This document shows, in pieces, positions 1 to 6,507 of a stretch of 7,523 bases of DNA (position 1 is the first letter of the stretch; each line of letters starts with the position of its first letter). A model generated the notes under the pieces. The model was given only the letters and a program-made list of their open reading frames with translations, was not told where the DNA came from and did no database searches. The DNA comes from JANMDU01 sp043755865 (GTDB lineage Bacteria > Pseudomonadota > Gammaproteobacteria > Burkholderiales > Burkholderiaceae_C), in the NCBI GenBank assembly GCA_043755865.1, contig JAYUSD010000156.1, positions 1 to 7,523 of the forward strand, given 5' to 3'. The position numbers and the translations under genes were made by a program.

Positions 1-1
1 T

Positions 2-1705
2 GAAAATCAAATCAACGTTCAAGGGGAAACCGCAGCATCGGCCAGCGCAGCGCTAGTGCGCGCGCCGGCCAACAACTCGATCATGCGCAAGCCAGCCGCG
101 CCAAGTACACCTCGTTTACAGCTTGATTTGCTTGATCTGACCAGCGCCGATCCCCGTCTGCGCGGCTCCGCAGAACTGGCCAGTGCGCCTTCAGGCGATG
201 AAGCGGTACGCCGCCAAGCGCAGGCTTTGTGGCGCACGCTCAATGCCGCGCCTGAAGACGCCCTGCGCGATGTGCAGCGCCTAGAGACGCTAGAGCTGCA
301 AATGCGCACCGCCCTAGATCAAAGCAAGCGCCAAGGGCAAGATATTGCTGCTTTGTCCACCGAATTGGTCGCCGCGCAAAAGGCGCGTTATATCAATCCG
401 TTTACCTTATTTATGGGCGTGTTGACGCTTTCCGCATTAGGCCTTTGCTTGCTGCTTTGGCGGCGCGGCAGCGGCCTGCGCACAGGTCAGCCTTGGTGGC
501 GCGGCAGCAGCGCCAAGTCTGAGCCGAAAGACGAGCAGCATTTGTGGAAGCATCTGGGCGATGGCGCAGATTCTTTGGTGCAACCCTTGGGCAAGCAAAC
601 CTCCGGCACGGCAAGCGCGGGTTTTTCACCCAACAGCACATCGCCCGGCATGCCCGCGAGAGGTGCAGGCGATGCGGCTGATGGATTTGCGCGCCCCGGC
701 TTGATGGCGGGTAATGGCTCGCAAGGCCCGTTGCGTTTCGTGGAAAAGTCTGCAGATCCGATTGATTTCAAAACGCCCGTTGGCAACGTCAATCTCTCTA
801 CCGCGAAAATCCAGCCGTTGGGCTCATCTCTGCCCGGAGGCCGTGGCGGCAGCATGGGTCGGGTTGACACCACACCGCCGCCCTCGCTCATGCAAAGCGC
901 GCCACCTTCGCGCGGCGGCCGAAGTGGTTTTGGCAACACGGATTTCGCTGCCAGCTCATTTGGTGGCAGCAGGGTGGCTGCAGCGGAAGAATTGTTTGAT
1001 ATTCAAGAGCAAGCTGATTTCTTTCTCTCGCTGGGTCAGCCCGAGCAAGCCATTGAAATACTGAAAAATCACATCACCGAAAACGTAGAAACCAGTGCGC
1101 TGGCCTATATGGATTTGTTTGATATTTATCACCGCACACATCGTGAGTCTGATTACGCCGAGCTGCGCGAAGAATTCAATCGCGTCTTCAATGCGCAAGT
1201 GCCGGTGTTTGGCAAATATGGTGCGCCATCCAATGGGCTTGAAGATGTGCCCAGTGTGCTGCTCAGCATCCAAGATGCTTGGAGTAAACCGCAACAAGCG
1301 CAAGATGTGATCGAAGAATCGATTTTCCGCCAACCCGGCGAAGATCAGCAACCCATGGACATGGCCGCGTATCGCGAATTGATGCTGCTGTATGCATTGG
1401 CCAAGGAGCTCGGCAGACCTGGCGCGAAATTCTCGATGTTGCCATCATCTATGCAATCCGCTGTGTTGCCGATGACAGGTGGCTCTAGCGCGCCCGATGT
1501 CGATTTGGGTGGTGGCTTGCTGCTGTCTAATTCACAAGACGAGATGCTCACTTTCGCAGCCGATAACGATGCCACCGTGAGCTTGCCTCATGGCTTGCTC
1601 CCGCTGGGTGCAGGGGCCGCGCAAGATGGTGGTTTAGATTTTGATCTGAGCGATTCTGCTGAGCTCAAGCCATACAAGTTACCTGGTGCAGCTAAAAAAT
1701 CTTAG
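2..1705 (+). CDS. FimV/HubP-like TPR inner-membrane protein, 5'-truncated
   Basis: The reading frame is open from base 2 to a TAG stop, so 567 residues are visible and the N-terminus lies upstream. The GTG at 56 is merely the first start-like codon inside the window and should not be taken as the start. Visible layout: a probable coiled coil at about residues 90-127 (LETLELQMRTALDQSKRQG and on); one hydrophobic span at 131-153 followed by Arg-Arg, so the rest is probably cytoplasmic; a Gly/Ser/Pro-rich low-complexity linker at about 155-326; and a helical TPR-like module at about 329-404 (EELFDIQEQADFFLSLGQPEQAIEILKNHI). A second helical stretch around 415-470 leads to an acidic, Gly-rich tail. 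Coiled coil, one span and cytoplasmic TPRs are the architecture of FimV/HubP/TspA proteins, which act in polar organisation and type IV pilus function. The LysM domain expected in the periplasmic part would be upstream. I do not see the conserved FimV C-terminal helical domain, so a FimV relative is likelier than canonical FimV. Confidence 0.75.
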   Translation, partial: ENQINVQGETAASASAALVRAPANNSIMRKPAAPSTPRLQLDLLDLTSADPRLRGSAELASAPSGDEAVRRQAQALWRTLNAAPEDALRDVQRLETLELQMRTALDQSKRQGQDIAALSTELVAAQKARYINPFTLFMGVLTLSALGLCLLLWRRGSGLRTGQPWWRGSSAKSEPKDEQHLWKHLGDGADSLVQPLGKQTSGTASAGFSPNSTSPGMPARGAGDAADGFARPGLMAGNGSQGPLRFVEKSADPIDFKTPVGNVNLSTAKIQPLGSSLPGGRGGSMGRVDTTPPPSLMQSAPPSRGGRSGFGNTDFAASSFGGSRVAAAEELFDIQEQADFFLSLGQPEQAIEILKNHITENVETSALAYMDLFDIYHRTHRESDYAELREEFNRVFNAQVPVFGKYGAPSNGLEDVPSVLLSIQDAWSKPQQAQDVIEESIFRQPGEDQQPMDMAAYRELMLLYALAKELGRPGAKFSMLPSSMQSAVLPMTGGSSAPDVDLGGGLLLSNSQDEMLTFAADNDATVSLPHGLLPLGAGAAQDGGLDFDLSDSAELKPYKLPGAAKKS

Positions 1706-1731
1706 GCAGCTTGTCTTGCTGAATTGTGCGC

Positions 1732-1741
1732 CAATGCATTG
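1732..1741. repeat. 10-base perfect palindrome in convergent gap
   Basis: CAATGCATTG is a perfect palindrome in the 70-base gap between the convergent FimV-like gene and the kinase gene. It has no loop and no T-run on either strand, so it is not a convincing rho-independent terminator. Nothing else in 1706-1775 looks like one: only a four-pair CAGC/GCTG stem near 1707-1720 is visible. It may be chance. Confidence 0.25.
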
Positions 1742-1775
1742 ACCAAGATAGATTGCCAAAGCACGACATCAATGT

Positions 1776-3692
1776 TCAGACGGGTGCAGTGCAATACGCC
1801 AGCATCGCCTCTTGCAACGCGTGCGCGCTCACAGGCTTGTGCAGCAGCGTGGCCGTGTGGCTGGCGGCTTCTCGGATGCGCTGCGGGTCAGTGTCGCCCG
1901 TCACGATGATGGCTGGCAAAGGCGTCGCGAGCGCGTTGCGCATTGCGCTGATCACATCGCCACCCGTCACGCCCTCACGCAATCGATAGTCCGTGACCAG
2001 CAAGTCAGGTGCAAAGCTTTCGTTGACAAACAATGCGAGCGCATCATCTAGCCCTTGTGCCGCTCGCACCACGCAGCCCCAGCTTTCCAGCAACGCTTGC
2101 ATGCTCAGCCGCACAGATTTCTCATCCTCAACCACCAGCACCTTGATGCCAGCAAGCGGGCTTGTTTTGCGCTTGACTTGAGGCGCATGCATGGCGCTTG
2201 ACACCCGGCCACTTAGGCGCGCGGCCTCGCCGCTTCGTCTTAAATCTTTGGGGTGGGGCAAGCGCGCCGCAGGGCCACCACCTTCGGCAAGCGGCATCAC
2301 CGCTGCCGGCAAACACAGCGTAAACATGGAACCATGCCCCAGCCGCGAATTGAGTTCAATGCGCGCGCCCATGCTTTGCGCCAAACCTTTGGCAATTGCC
2401 AAACCCAGTCCCAAGCCTTTCTGGCGATCCCTCTCCTCGTTGCCCAATTGGCGAAATTCTTTGAATACTTCTTGCCAATGGTCGGGCGCAATGCCCACGC
2501 CAGTGTCGATGACTTGCACGATCACTTCCACCCCGCGCCTGCGAGCACAGACGAGGATGCCGCCCGTGTGCGTGTAACGCAGCGCATTACTCACAAAATT
2601 TCGCAAAATCAGTGCCGTCATGGTCGGATCACACATCACGACGCACCCGGTGTCGCGTGTGCGGTAGATCAACTGGCGAGTATCGGCTTGCGGCCCGAAT
2701 TCTTCATCTAGCGCACGCAGCATCGGTGCCAGCAAGGTGATGCGTGGCTTGGGCGTCATCACGCCCGCCTCGATCCGCGAATAATCTAGCAGCGTGTCCA
2801 GCATATCGCGACTGGCTTGGCTCGCCGCACGAATGTGTTGCACCATAGCGATTTGTTTATCGTCTAGCTCAGTGCCGTAGAGCACTTCCACGAAAAGATT
2901 GAGCGCTTGCACGGGCTGGCGTAGATCGTGGCTAGCGGCGGCAAGAAATTTGGTTTTGGCAGTGTTGGCGTCAAGTGCTGCGCGCGTGGTTTGACTCAAT
3001 TGTTCCGCTTGGCGTTTGAGCTGCTCGACCAGCGCTTGGTTTTCATATGCCAATGAGATTGAGCGATTCAGCGTAGCCCATGTGAAGCGGCTGAAGATCA
3101 AATTAACGGCAAGCAGCAGCAGCAAGGCCGCGCCCAAAAGCCCATGAAAGGCATCGCCTGAGCGCACGCCATAGCCGCCAAACACGCCAATCTGCGCCAC
3201 AAACGGGGGTACAAACGCCAACGCGTACAGCGCAGGCCGCGTGCCAAAAACCGGCACACCCGCTGCCGACATGCCACACACCATACACACCATAAACATC
3301 GTCACCAGCGGCTGTGCAGGTTCGAAGAAAATCAGCGGCGGCAGCGCCCACAGCAGCCCATGCAAAGTTACCAGCACCTTGTGCCACCGATCACGCGCAT
3401 CGATTGAAGGCAGATGCTGTCCCAGCATGGCCCAAATGATCACCGTGCTCAGCATCAGCGCTGTGAATGCGCCGCCCCAAACCAGCGAGTAAGTACGTGC
3501 GGCGGGATCAAGCGAATACACCACGCCCACCAGCAGCAAGGCCGTGAGCCAAACGCCCACAGCGCTAGAATAAATAAAGCGCTCAAAGCGCCGCTGCTCC
3601 TCCAGCCGGATCAAATCGACGCTGTTCGACGCATGTGGCTGCGAAGCAGTTTTTAGAGCCGGGGGCGCTAGCGTGGCAATCTGTTCACTCAT
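1776..3692 (-). CDS. Hybrid sensor histidine kinase with C-terminal receiver domain
   Basis: Predicted 638-residue inner-membrane sensor kinase. From the N-terminus: six likely membrane spans (about 43-60, 70-90, 105-121, 128-148, 153-175, 184-202) with only short loops and no periplasmic domain, then a coiled linker (205-245). The HisKA H-box AAASHDLRQPVQALNLF has phospho-acceptor His255. The ATPase domain shows the N-box RNFVSNALRYT (Asn369), the G1 box DTGVGIA (396-402), an F-box-like region and the G2 box GLGLGLAIAKGLA. After a basic linker (about 470-513), the receiver domain has the acidic pair Glu522/Asp523, acceptor Asp568, Thr598 and Lys619. All catalytic residues look intact, so it should autophosphorylate and pass phosphate to its own receiver and/or the response regulator encoded just upstream. 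The ATG at 3692 shares its A with the regulator's TGA stop. A TTG one codon earlier is possible but less likely. No HPt domain is visible. The stimulus is unknown; a membrane-embedded sensor could detect a lipophilic, redox or membrane signal, which is only inference. Confidence 0.93.
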   Translation of the reverse strand: MSEQIATLAPPALKTASQPHASNSVDLIRLEEQRRFERFIYSSAVGVWLTALLLVGVVYSLDPAARTYSLVWGGAFTALMLSTVIIWAMLGQHLPSIDARDRWHKVLVTLHGLLWALPPLIFFEPAQPLVTMFMVCMVCGMSAAGVPVFGTRPALYALAFVPPFVAQIGVFGGYGVRSGDAFHGLLGAALLLLLAVNLIFSRFTWATLNRSISLAYENQALVEQLKRQAEQLSQTTRAALDANTAKTKFLAAASHDLRQPVQALNLFVEVLYGTELDDKQIAMVQHIRAASQASRDMLDTLLDYSRIEAGVMTPKPRITLLAPMLRALDEEFGPQADTRQLIYRTRDTGCVVMCDPTMTALILRNFVSNALRYTHTGGILVCARRRGVEVIVQVIDTGVGIAPDHWQEVFKEFRQLGNEERDRQKGLGLGLAIAKGLAQSMGARIELNSRLGHGSMFTLCLPAAVMPLAEGGGPAARLPHPKDLRRSGEAARLSGRVSSAMHAPQVKRKTSPLAGIKVLVVEDEKSVRLSMQALLESWGCVVRAAQGLDDALALFVNESFAPDLLVTDYRLREGVTGGDVISAMRNALATPLPAIIVTGDTDPQRIREAASHTATLLHKPVSAHALQEAMLAYCTAPV

Positions 3693-4423
3693 CAATAAAT
3701 TTCCCCCAATGCAACACTGAGCGCATGCAGTTTGACGCTGACCACACCGCTTTTTTGCGCCGCCATCACGGCTTGCATTCGTGTGCTGCTGTCAAAATAT
3801 TTCAGCACCGCTGCCATGTGGCTGCGCACCGTGTTCTCGTTCACGAAAAGCTTGCGTGCAATGGCTTTGTTGCTGATGCCCTCGCACATCAGCATGAGCA
3901 CATCCAACTGCCGCGCAGACAAATGGCCAGCTTGCGCAATATCGCTCATGTGCCCGGCCTCGGGCAGCGCAGCGTCTTGTGCCGTGGCGGCCGCAGCACT
4001 CAGCGCGCCGCTCACCGCCTGCATCACCACTGCGCGAATCTGCTCGGGCGATGCGTTTTTTCTTACAAAAGCCAGCGCTCCGCGCGTGAAGCATTGTTGC
4101 TGCGTCTCGTGATCACCGTGCGCACTCAGCATCAAAATCGCCGCCTTCGGCCAGCGCCGTTTGACCAAAGTGAGCCCTTCCATGCCATTGATGCCTGGGA
4201 TCTGCACATCCAGCAACACCACATCGGCCTGCTCGGGCAATGAAAGAGCTTCTGCCAAGTTGCCCGCTTCCAACACGGTGCTCCCGGCAAGCTCACCATC
4301 GGCCAAGATGAAGCGCATGCCCGCGCGAAAGAGGGCGTGATCGTCTACCAGCAAGATGTTATAGGCCAAAGCTCTGGATGGCTTGGCAGCTAGCGGCAAG
4401 GTAAAAGGAGCAGCACAGGCCAT
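3692..4423 (-). CDS. NarL/LuxR-family two-component response regulator
   Basis: From the ATG at 4423 the protein is 243 residues, a normal length for this family. The receiver domain begins at ILLVDDH (Asp27/Asp28), with phospho-acceptor Asp72 in VVLLDVQIPGING, Ser100 in MLSAHG and Lys122 in FVRKNAS: a complete phosphorylation site. An Ala-rich linker (about 140-160) leads to a LuxR/GerE helix-turn-helix at about 167-227 (LSARQLDVLMLMCEGISNKAIARKLFVNENTVRSHMAAVLKYF). It should be a DNA-binding transcription regulator phosphorylated by the kinase encoded immediately downstream, which overlaps it by one base. The start is uncertain: the frame stays open to a GTG at 4609, adding 62 residues with a hydrophobic stretch (HLLFFVFIPSICMACAA) unusual for this family, and neither start has a strong ribosome site. 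I chose 4423 because the receiver then starts near residue 22 and the upstream dyad stays non-coding. A start slightly inside 4423 is also possible. Confidence 0.9.
   Translation of the reverse strand: MACAAPFTLPLAAKPSRALAYNILLVDDHALFRAGMRFILADGELAGSTVLEAGNLAEALSLPEQADVVLLDVQIPGINGMEGLTLVKRRWPKAAILMLSAHGDHETQQQCFTRGALAFVRKNASPEQIRAVVMQAVSGALSAAAATAQDAALPEAGHMSDIAQAGHLSARQLDVLMLMCEGISNKAIARKLFVNENTVRSHMAAVLKYFDSSTRMQAVMAAQKSGVVSVKLHALSVALGEIY
3702..3707 (-). promoter_or_regulatory. Ribosome binding site for the kinase inside the regulator gene
   Basis: Read on the minus strand, GGGGGA lies nine bases before the kinase ATG at 3692, within the last codons of the response-regulator gene. With the one-base TGATG stop/start overlap it favours the ATG over the TTG one codon earlier and suggests termination-reinitiation coupling. 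Confidence 0.5.
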
Positions 4424-4485
4424 ACAAATCGATGGGATGAATACAAAAAATAATAGATGTCTTGCGCTTGCCACGCCGGCCAGCT

Positions 4486-4511
4486 CCACAGTGTGATTGT
4501 CACTACTGTGG
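4486..4511. promoter_or_regulatory. Imperfect dyad (candidate operator) in divergent intergenic region
   Basis: The left arm CCACAGTGTGA (4486-4496) and right arm TCACTACTGTGG (4500-4511) are reverse complements over 11 pairs, apart from one extra T in the right arm, with a three-base centre TTG. No T-run follows on either strand, so it is not a standard terminator. It lies 63 bases upstream of the chosen response-regulator start and about 120 bases upstream of the reductase start. It could bind a dimeric regulator, possibly the adjacent response regulator, or form an RNA hairpin. The symmetry is seen directly; the function is inference. Confidence 0.5.
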
Positions 4512-4632
4512 GGGTGCAAAAGCAAGCCAACCAAAGTACTCATTTTGTGCATGCTGCTCATTGGCAACGGCTGCTTCGCTGTGCTTGGTCGCTCGTAGAA
4601 TAAGCTCACAACATGCGAGACAAGGAATTGAT

Positions 4633-5514
4633 ATGAAATCCATTGGTTTGATCGGAGCTGGCCTGATGGGTCACGGTATTGCGAGCAATTTGCTGAAAAA
4701 AGGCTATGCGCTCACGGTGTTGGAGCATGCCGGTAATCAGCCACTGGATGCACTGCTGGCTGCAGGTGCGCGCACCGCGGCCACGTCTGCAGCATTGGCG
4801 CAAACTGCGCAGCTGATTGTGCTTTGTGTGACGGGCTCGCCGCAGGTAGAAGATGTTTTGCTGGGGCGGCATGGCGTCTTGTCAAATCTGAGGCCAGGCA
4901 CGGTGATCGTCGATTGCTCGACGGCAGTGCCCTCATCGACAGAGCGCATGGCGGCGGCTGTGGTGGCCGCTGGCGGATTGTTTATGGATGCACCGATGAC
5001 GCGCACCGCTAAAGAAGCCGCAGAGGGCCGTTTGAATTTACTTGTAGGCGCAGATGCAAATTTACTGGAAAGCTGCATGCCTGTGCTGCGCTGTTTTGCA
5101 GAAAACATTGTGCATGCCGGGCCGGTAGGCGCCGGGCATCGCATGAAGCTGCTGCACAACTATGTATCTCTCGGCACAGCAAGCTTGATTGCCGAGGCTG
5201 CAGCCTGCGCTCAGGTGTCGGGCGTAGCGATGGAAACATTTGTAGAGGTGCTCGCCAAGGGCGGCGGCGCAGGCGTGGCGCTGGATCGCATGAGGCCGTA
5301 TTTGCTCAGCGGTGACGCCAGCGGTCTGCGCTTTACGGTGAGCAATGCGTTAAAAGACATGAGCTACTACGAGCAGATGGCCCGTGATGCGGGCGCGGAT
5401 GCGAGTATTGCTGCTGGCATCAAGCACACGCTCGCAGCGGCCAGCGTAGGTGAAGGTGCGGGGGCTTTTGTGCCCGAGCTGGTGCGCATCATAGCCGCGC
5501 GCGGCGTGAAGTAA
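4633..5514 (+). CDS. NAD(P)-dependent beta-hydroxyacid dehydrogenase (HIBADH superfamily)
   Basis: A 293-residue protein, the normal length for the 3-hydroxyisobutyrate / tartronate-semialdehyde / sulfolactaldehyde reductase superfamily, which interconverts beta-hydroxyacids and their semialdehydes in the cytoplasm. The Rossmann motif GLIGAGLMGHGIA is at the N-terminus. Glu31 at the end of beta-2 suggests NAD(H) over NADP(H). Then come the substrate loop DCSTAVPSST (94-103), DAPMTRTAKEAAEGRLNLLVG (119-139) and the catalytic-Lys segment GHRMKLLHNYVS (Lys172, Asn176, Ser179), followed by the all-helical C-terminal domain with LKDM (240-243). Arg124 replaces the usual Ser-Gly-Gly; from memory, E. 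coli YihU (sulfolactaldehyde reductase) has GRTS with Arg123 there and KLINNYMS at the Lys site. Substrate is therefore not assigned. The ATG at 4633 follows a good Shine-Dalgarno AAGGA (4622-4626, six-base gap); the frame extends upstream but the Rossmann fold begins exactly at this Met. A TAGAAT at 4596-4601 could be a -10 box, though I see no good -35. Confidence 0.9.
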   Translation: MKSIGLIGAGLMGHGIASNLLKKGYALTVLEHAGNQPLDALLAAGARTAATSAALAQTAQLIVLCVTGSPQVEDVLLGRHGVLSNLRPGTVIVDCSTAVPSSTERMAAAVVAAGGLFMDAPMTRTAKEAAEGRLNLLVGADANLLESCMPVLRCFAENIVHAGPVGAGHRMKLLHNYVSLGTASLIAEAAACAQVSGVAMETFVEVLAKGGGAGVALDRMRPYLLSGDASGLRFTVSNALKDMSYYEQMARDAGADASIAAGIKHTLAAASVGEGAGAFVPELVRIIAARGVK

Positions 5515-5538
5515 AAACGGTCACAACACTGGCAAAAT
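5510..5538 (+). promoter_or_regulatory. Possible short-leader promoter of lgt
   Basis: CAAAAT (5533-5538, preceded by TGG) lies six bases before the lgt ATG and resembles a -10 box. The matching -35 would fall over the last codons of the upstream gene (GTGAAG-like, about three of six matches). If real, transcription would start at or next to the ATG and the message would be leaderless or nearly so, in line with the lack of a clear Shine-Dalgarno. Weak evidence; lgt may simply be read through from the dehydrogenase gene. Confidence 0.25.
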
Positions 5539-5544
5539 ACTCGC

Positions 5545-6348
5545 ATGCTTATCCATCCGCAAATCGATCCTATCGCCATCAAAATCGGCCCCTTGGCCAT
5601 TCATTGGTATGGCCTCACGTATTTAGCCGCGTTTGCACTTTTTTGGTATTTAGGCACGCGCCGCACATTGCATCAACCCTTTGCGCGGTTGGGCTGGAGC
5701 AAGCGCGATGTCGAAGATATTCTTTTTCTTGGTGTGATCGGCGTCGTGCTCGGCGGGCGTATTGGGTATTGCTTGTTTTACAAGCCGGGCTACTACCTGT
5801 CTCATCCGCTGGAGATTTTCTACGTGTGGCAGGGGGGCATGAGTTTTCATGGCGGGCTTTTGGGCGTTGTCGTTGCAGAGATGTGGTTTGCCAAAACGCG
5901 CGGGCGCAGCTTGCTTGAGGTGGCGGATTTTGTAGCGCCTTGCGTGCCCACTGGCCTCATGATGGGGCGCATTGGCAACTTTATCAACGGCGAGCTGTGG
6001 GGAAGGCTGGCAGATCCAAGCTTGCCGTGGGGCATGGTGTTTCGCGGCGCAGGGAGTAGCCCGCGCCATCCTTCCCAGCTCTATCAAATCGCGCTGGAAG
6101 GCGCATTGCTTTTCATCTTGCTCTGGCTGTACGCGCGCAAAGAGCGCAAGAGCGGGCAGGTGGCAGCGGCCTTCTTGTTTGGCTATGGCATCTTTCGCTT
6201 TATTGCAGAATTTTTCCGCGAGCCGGATGCGCATTTGGCTTGGCTGGTCCAGTCAATGGGCATCAGCATGGGACAGTGGCTCTGCGTGCCCATGATTGTG
6301 GGCGGTGCTGCGATGTGGTTTTGGGCGCAAAAACGCTCCGCCACATAG
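5545..6348 (+). CDS. lgt: Prolipoprotein diacylglyceryl transferase Lgt
   Basis: A 267-residue polytopic inner-membrane enzyme that transfers diacylglyceryl from phosphatidylglycerol to the lipobox cysteine of prolipoproteins, the first step of bacterial lipoprotein maturation. The family signature GRIGNFINGELWGR is at 141-154. Residues corresponding to E. coli functional positions (family knowledge) are present: Tyr26 in HWYGLTY, His102 in GGMSFHGG, Arg142 and Asn145 and Glu150 in the signature, and Arg218/Glu222 in FRFIAEFFREPD. Several hydrophobic spans cover the length, consistent with the seven-span family fold. It is somewhat shorter than the E. coli enzyme (about 291), with the difference apparently in loops. 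The upstream stop codon is in the same frame with no other start codon between, so the ATG at 5545 is well supported despite lacking an obvious ribosome site. It begins 30 bases after the dehydrogenase stop and may be co-transcribed with it. It is usually essential in Gram-negative bacteria. Confidence 0.98.
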   Translation: MLIHPQIDPIAIKIGPLAIHWYGLTYLAAFALFWYLGTRRTLHQPFARLGWSKRDVEDILFLGVIGVVLGGRIGYCLFYKPGYYLSHPLEIFYVWQGGMSFHGGLLGVVVAEMWFAKTRGRSLLEVADFVAPCVPTGLMMGRIGNFINGELWGRLADPSLPWGMVFRGAGSSPRHPSQLYQIALEGALLFILLWLYARKERKSGQVAAAFLFGYGIFRFIAEFFREPDAHLAWLVQSMGISMGQWLCVPMIVGGAAMWFWAQKRSAT

Positions 6349-6368
6349 CGCGACGCATCCGCCACAGG

Positions 6369-6429
6369 GCCGGCTTTGCGCCGCTGGCAGCGTTTCTGTC
6401 TGATATTTTGATCAAACCGGCATTTTTTT
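6369..6429 (+). terminator. Rho-independent terminator after lgt
   Basis: The 5' arm GCCGGCTTTG (6369-6378) pairs with CAAACCGGC (6413-6421), with one bulged base, and is followed by A and seven T (6423-6429). The enclosed 34 bases are long for a loop but contain a small inner stem, CGC-TGGCA-GCG, around 6382-6392. It lies about 20 bases after the lgt stop and separates it from the GntR-family gene. Confidence 0.6.
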
Positions 6430-6479
6430 AACGATAGGTATCTCTGCCCAGCATGCAGAAGCACATCGTTGCTTCATTT

Positions 6480-6507
6480 TTGGTAATTAATGGTAATTAC
6501 GTATAAT
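6480..6507 (+). promoter_or_regulatory. Sigma70-type promoter of the GntR-family gene
   Basis: A perfect -10 hexamer TATAAT (6502-6507) is preceded after 16 bases by TTGGTA (6480-6485), four of six matches to the -35 consensus. The predicted start is near 6514, leaving a leader of about 27 bases before the ATG at 6541. The whole stretch is strikingly AT-rich beside the surrounding genes. A tandem repeat overlaps the -35 box and spacer, suggesting repression by steric block. Confidence 0.6.
6481..6500. repeat. Tandem 10-base repeat, candidate GntR operator
   Basis: TGGTAATTAA (6481-6490) and TGGTAATTAC (6491-6500) are adjacent and identical in nine of ten positions, so the copies lie about one helical turn apart on the same DNA face. 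The second contains the perfect palindrome GTAATTAC (6493-6500), a GT-N4-AC arrangement like that seen in GntR-superfamily operators. The repeat sits between and over the -35 and -10 elements of the regulator's own promoter, which fits autorepression. The repeat is seen; its role is inferred. Confidence 0.5.

Noticed and set aside
487..939. A 150-codon minus-strand open frame opposite the FimV-like gene.
   Set aside because: It mirrors the Gly/Ser/Pro-rich linker, where low complexity keeps all frames open; no ribosome site or family resemblance.
2191..2711. Overlapping plus-strand open frames opposite the kinase ATPase domain.
   Set aside because: The minus-strand frame carries the intact N, G1 and G2 boxes; the plus-strand peptides are Arg/Pro/Ser-rich shadows.
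3635..4243. A 202-codon open frame on the plus strand opposite the response regulator and kinase start.
   Set aside because: It is antisense to intact receiver and LuxR helix-turn-helix motifs, shows no recognisable domain, and is the usual shadow of a GC-rich gene.
4462..4632. Upstream extension of the dehydrogenase reading frame.
   Set aside because: The Rossmann motif starts directly at the ATG at 4633, which has a good AAGGA ribosome site; the extension covers the intergenic dyad.
5650..6234. A 194-codon open frame on the minus strand inside lgt.
   Set aside because: It lies wholly opposite the conserved Lgt signature and membrane spans; its translation has no coherent fold or start signal.
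4633..6348. A sulfosugar degradation operon suggested by the YihU-like reductase.
   Set aside because: The next gene is lgt, and no isomerase, kinase, aldolase or sulfonate transporter is present, so only the loop similarity is reported.
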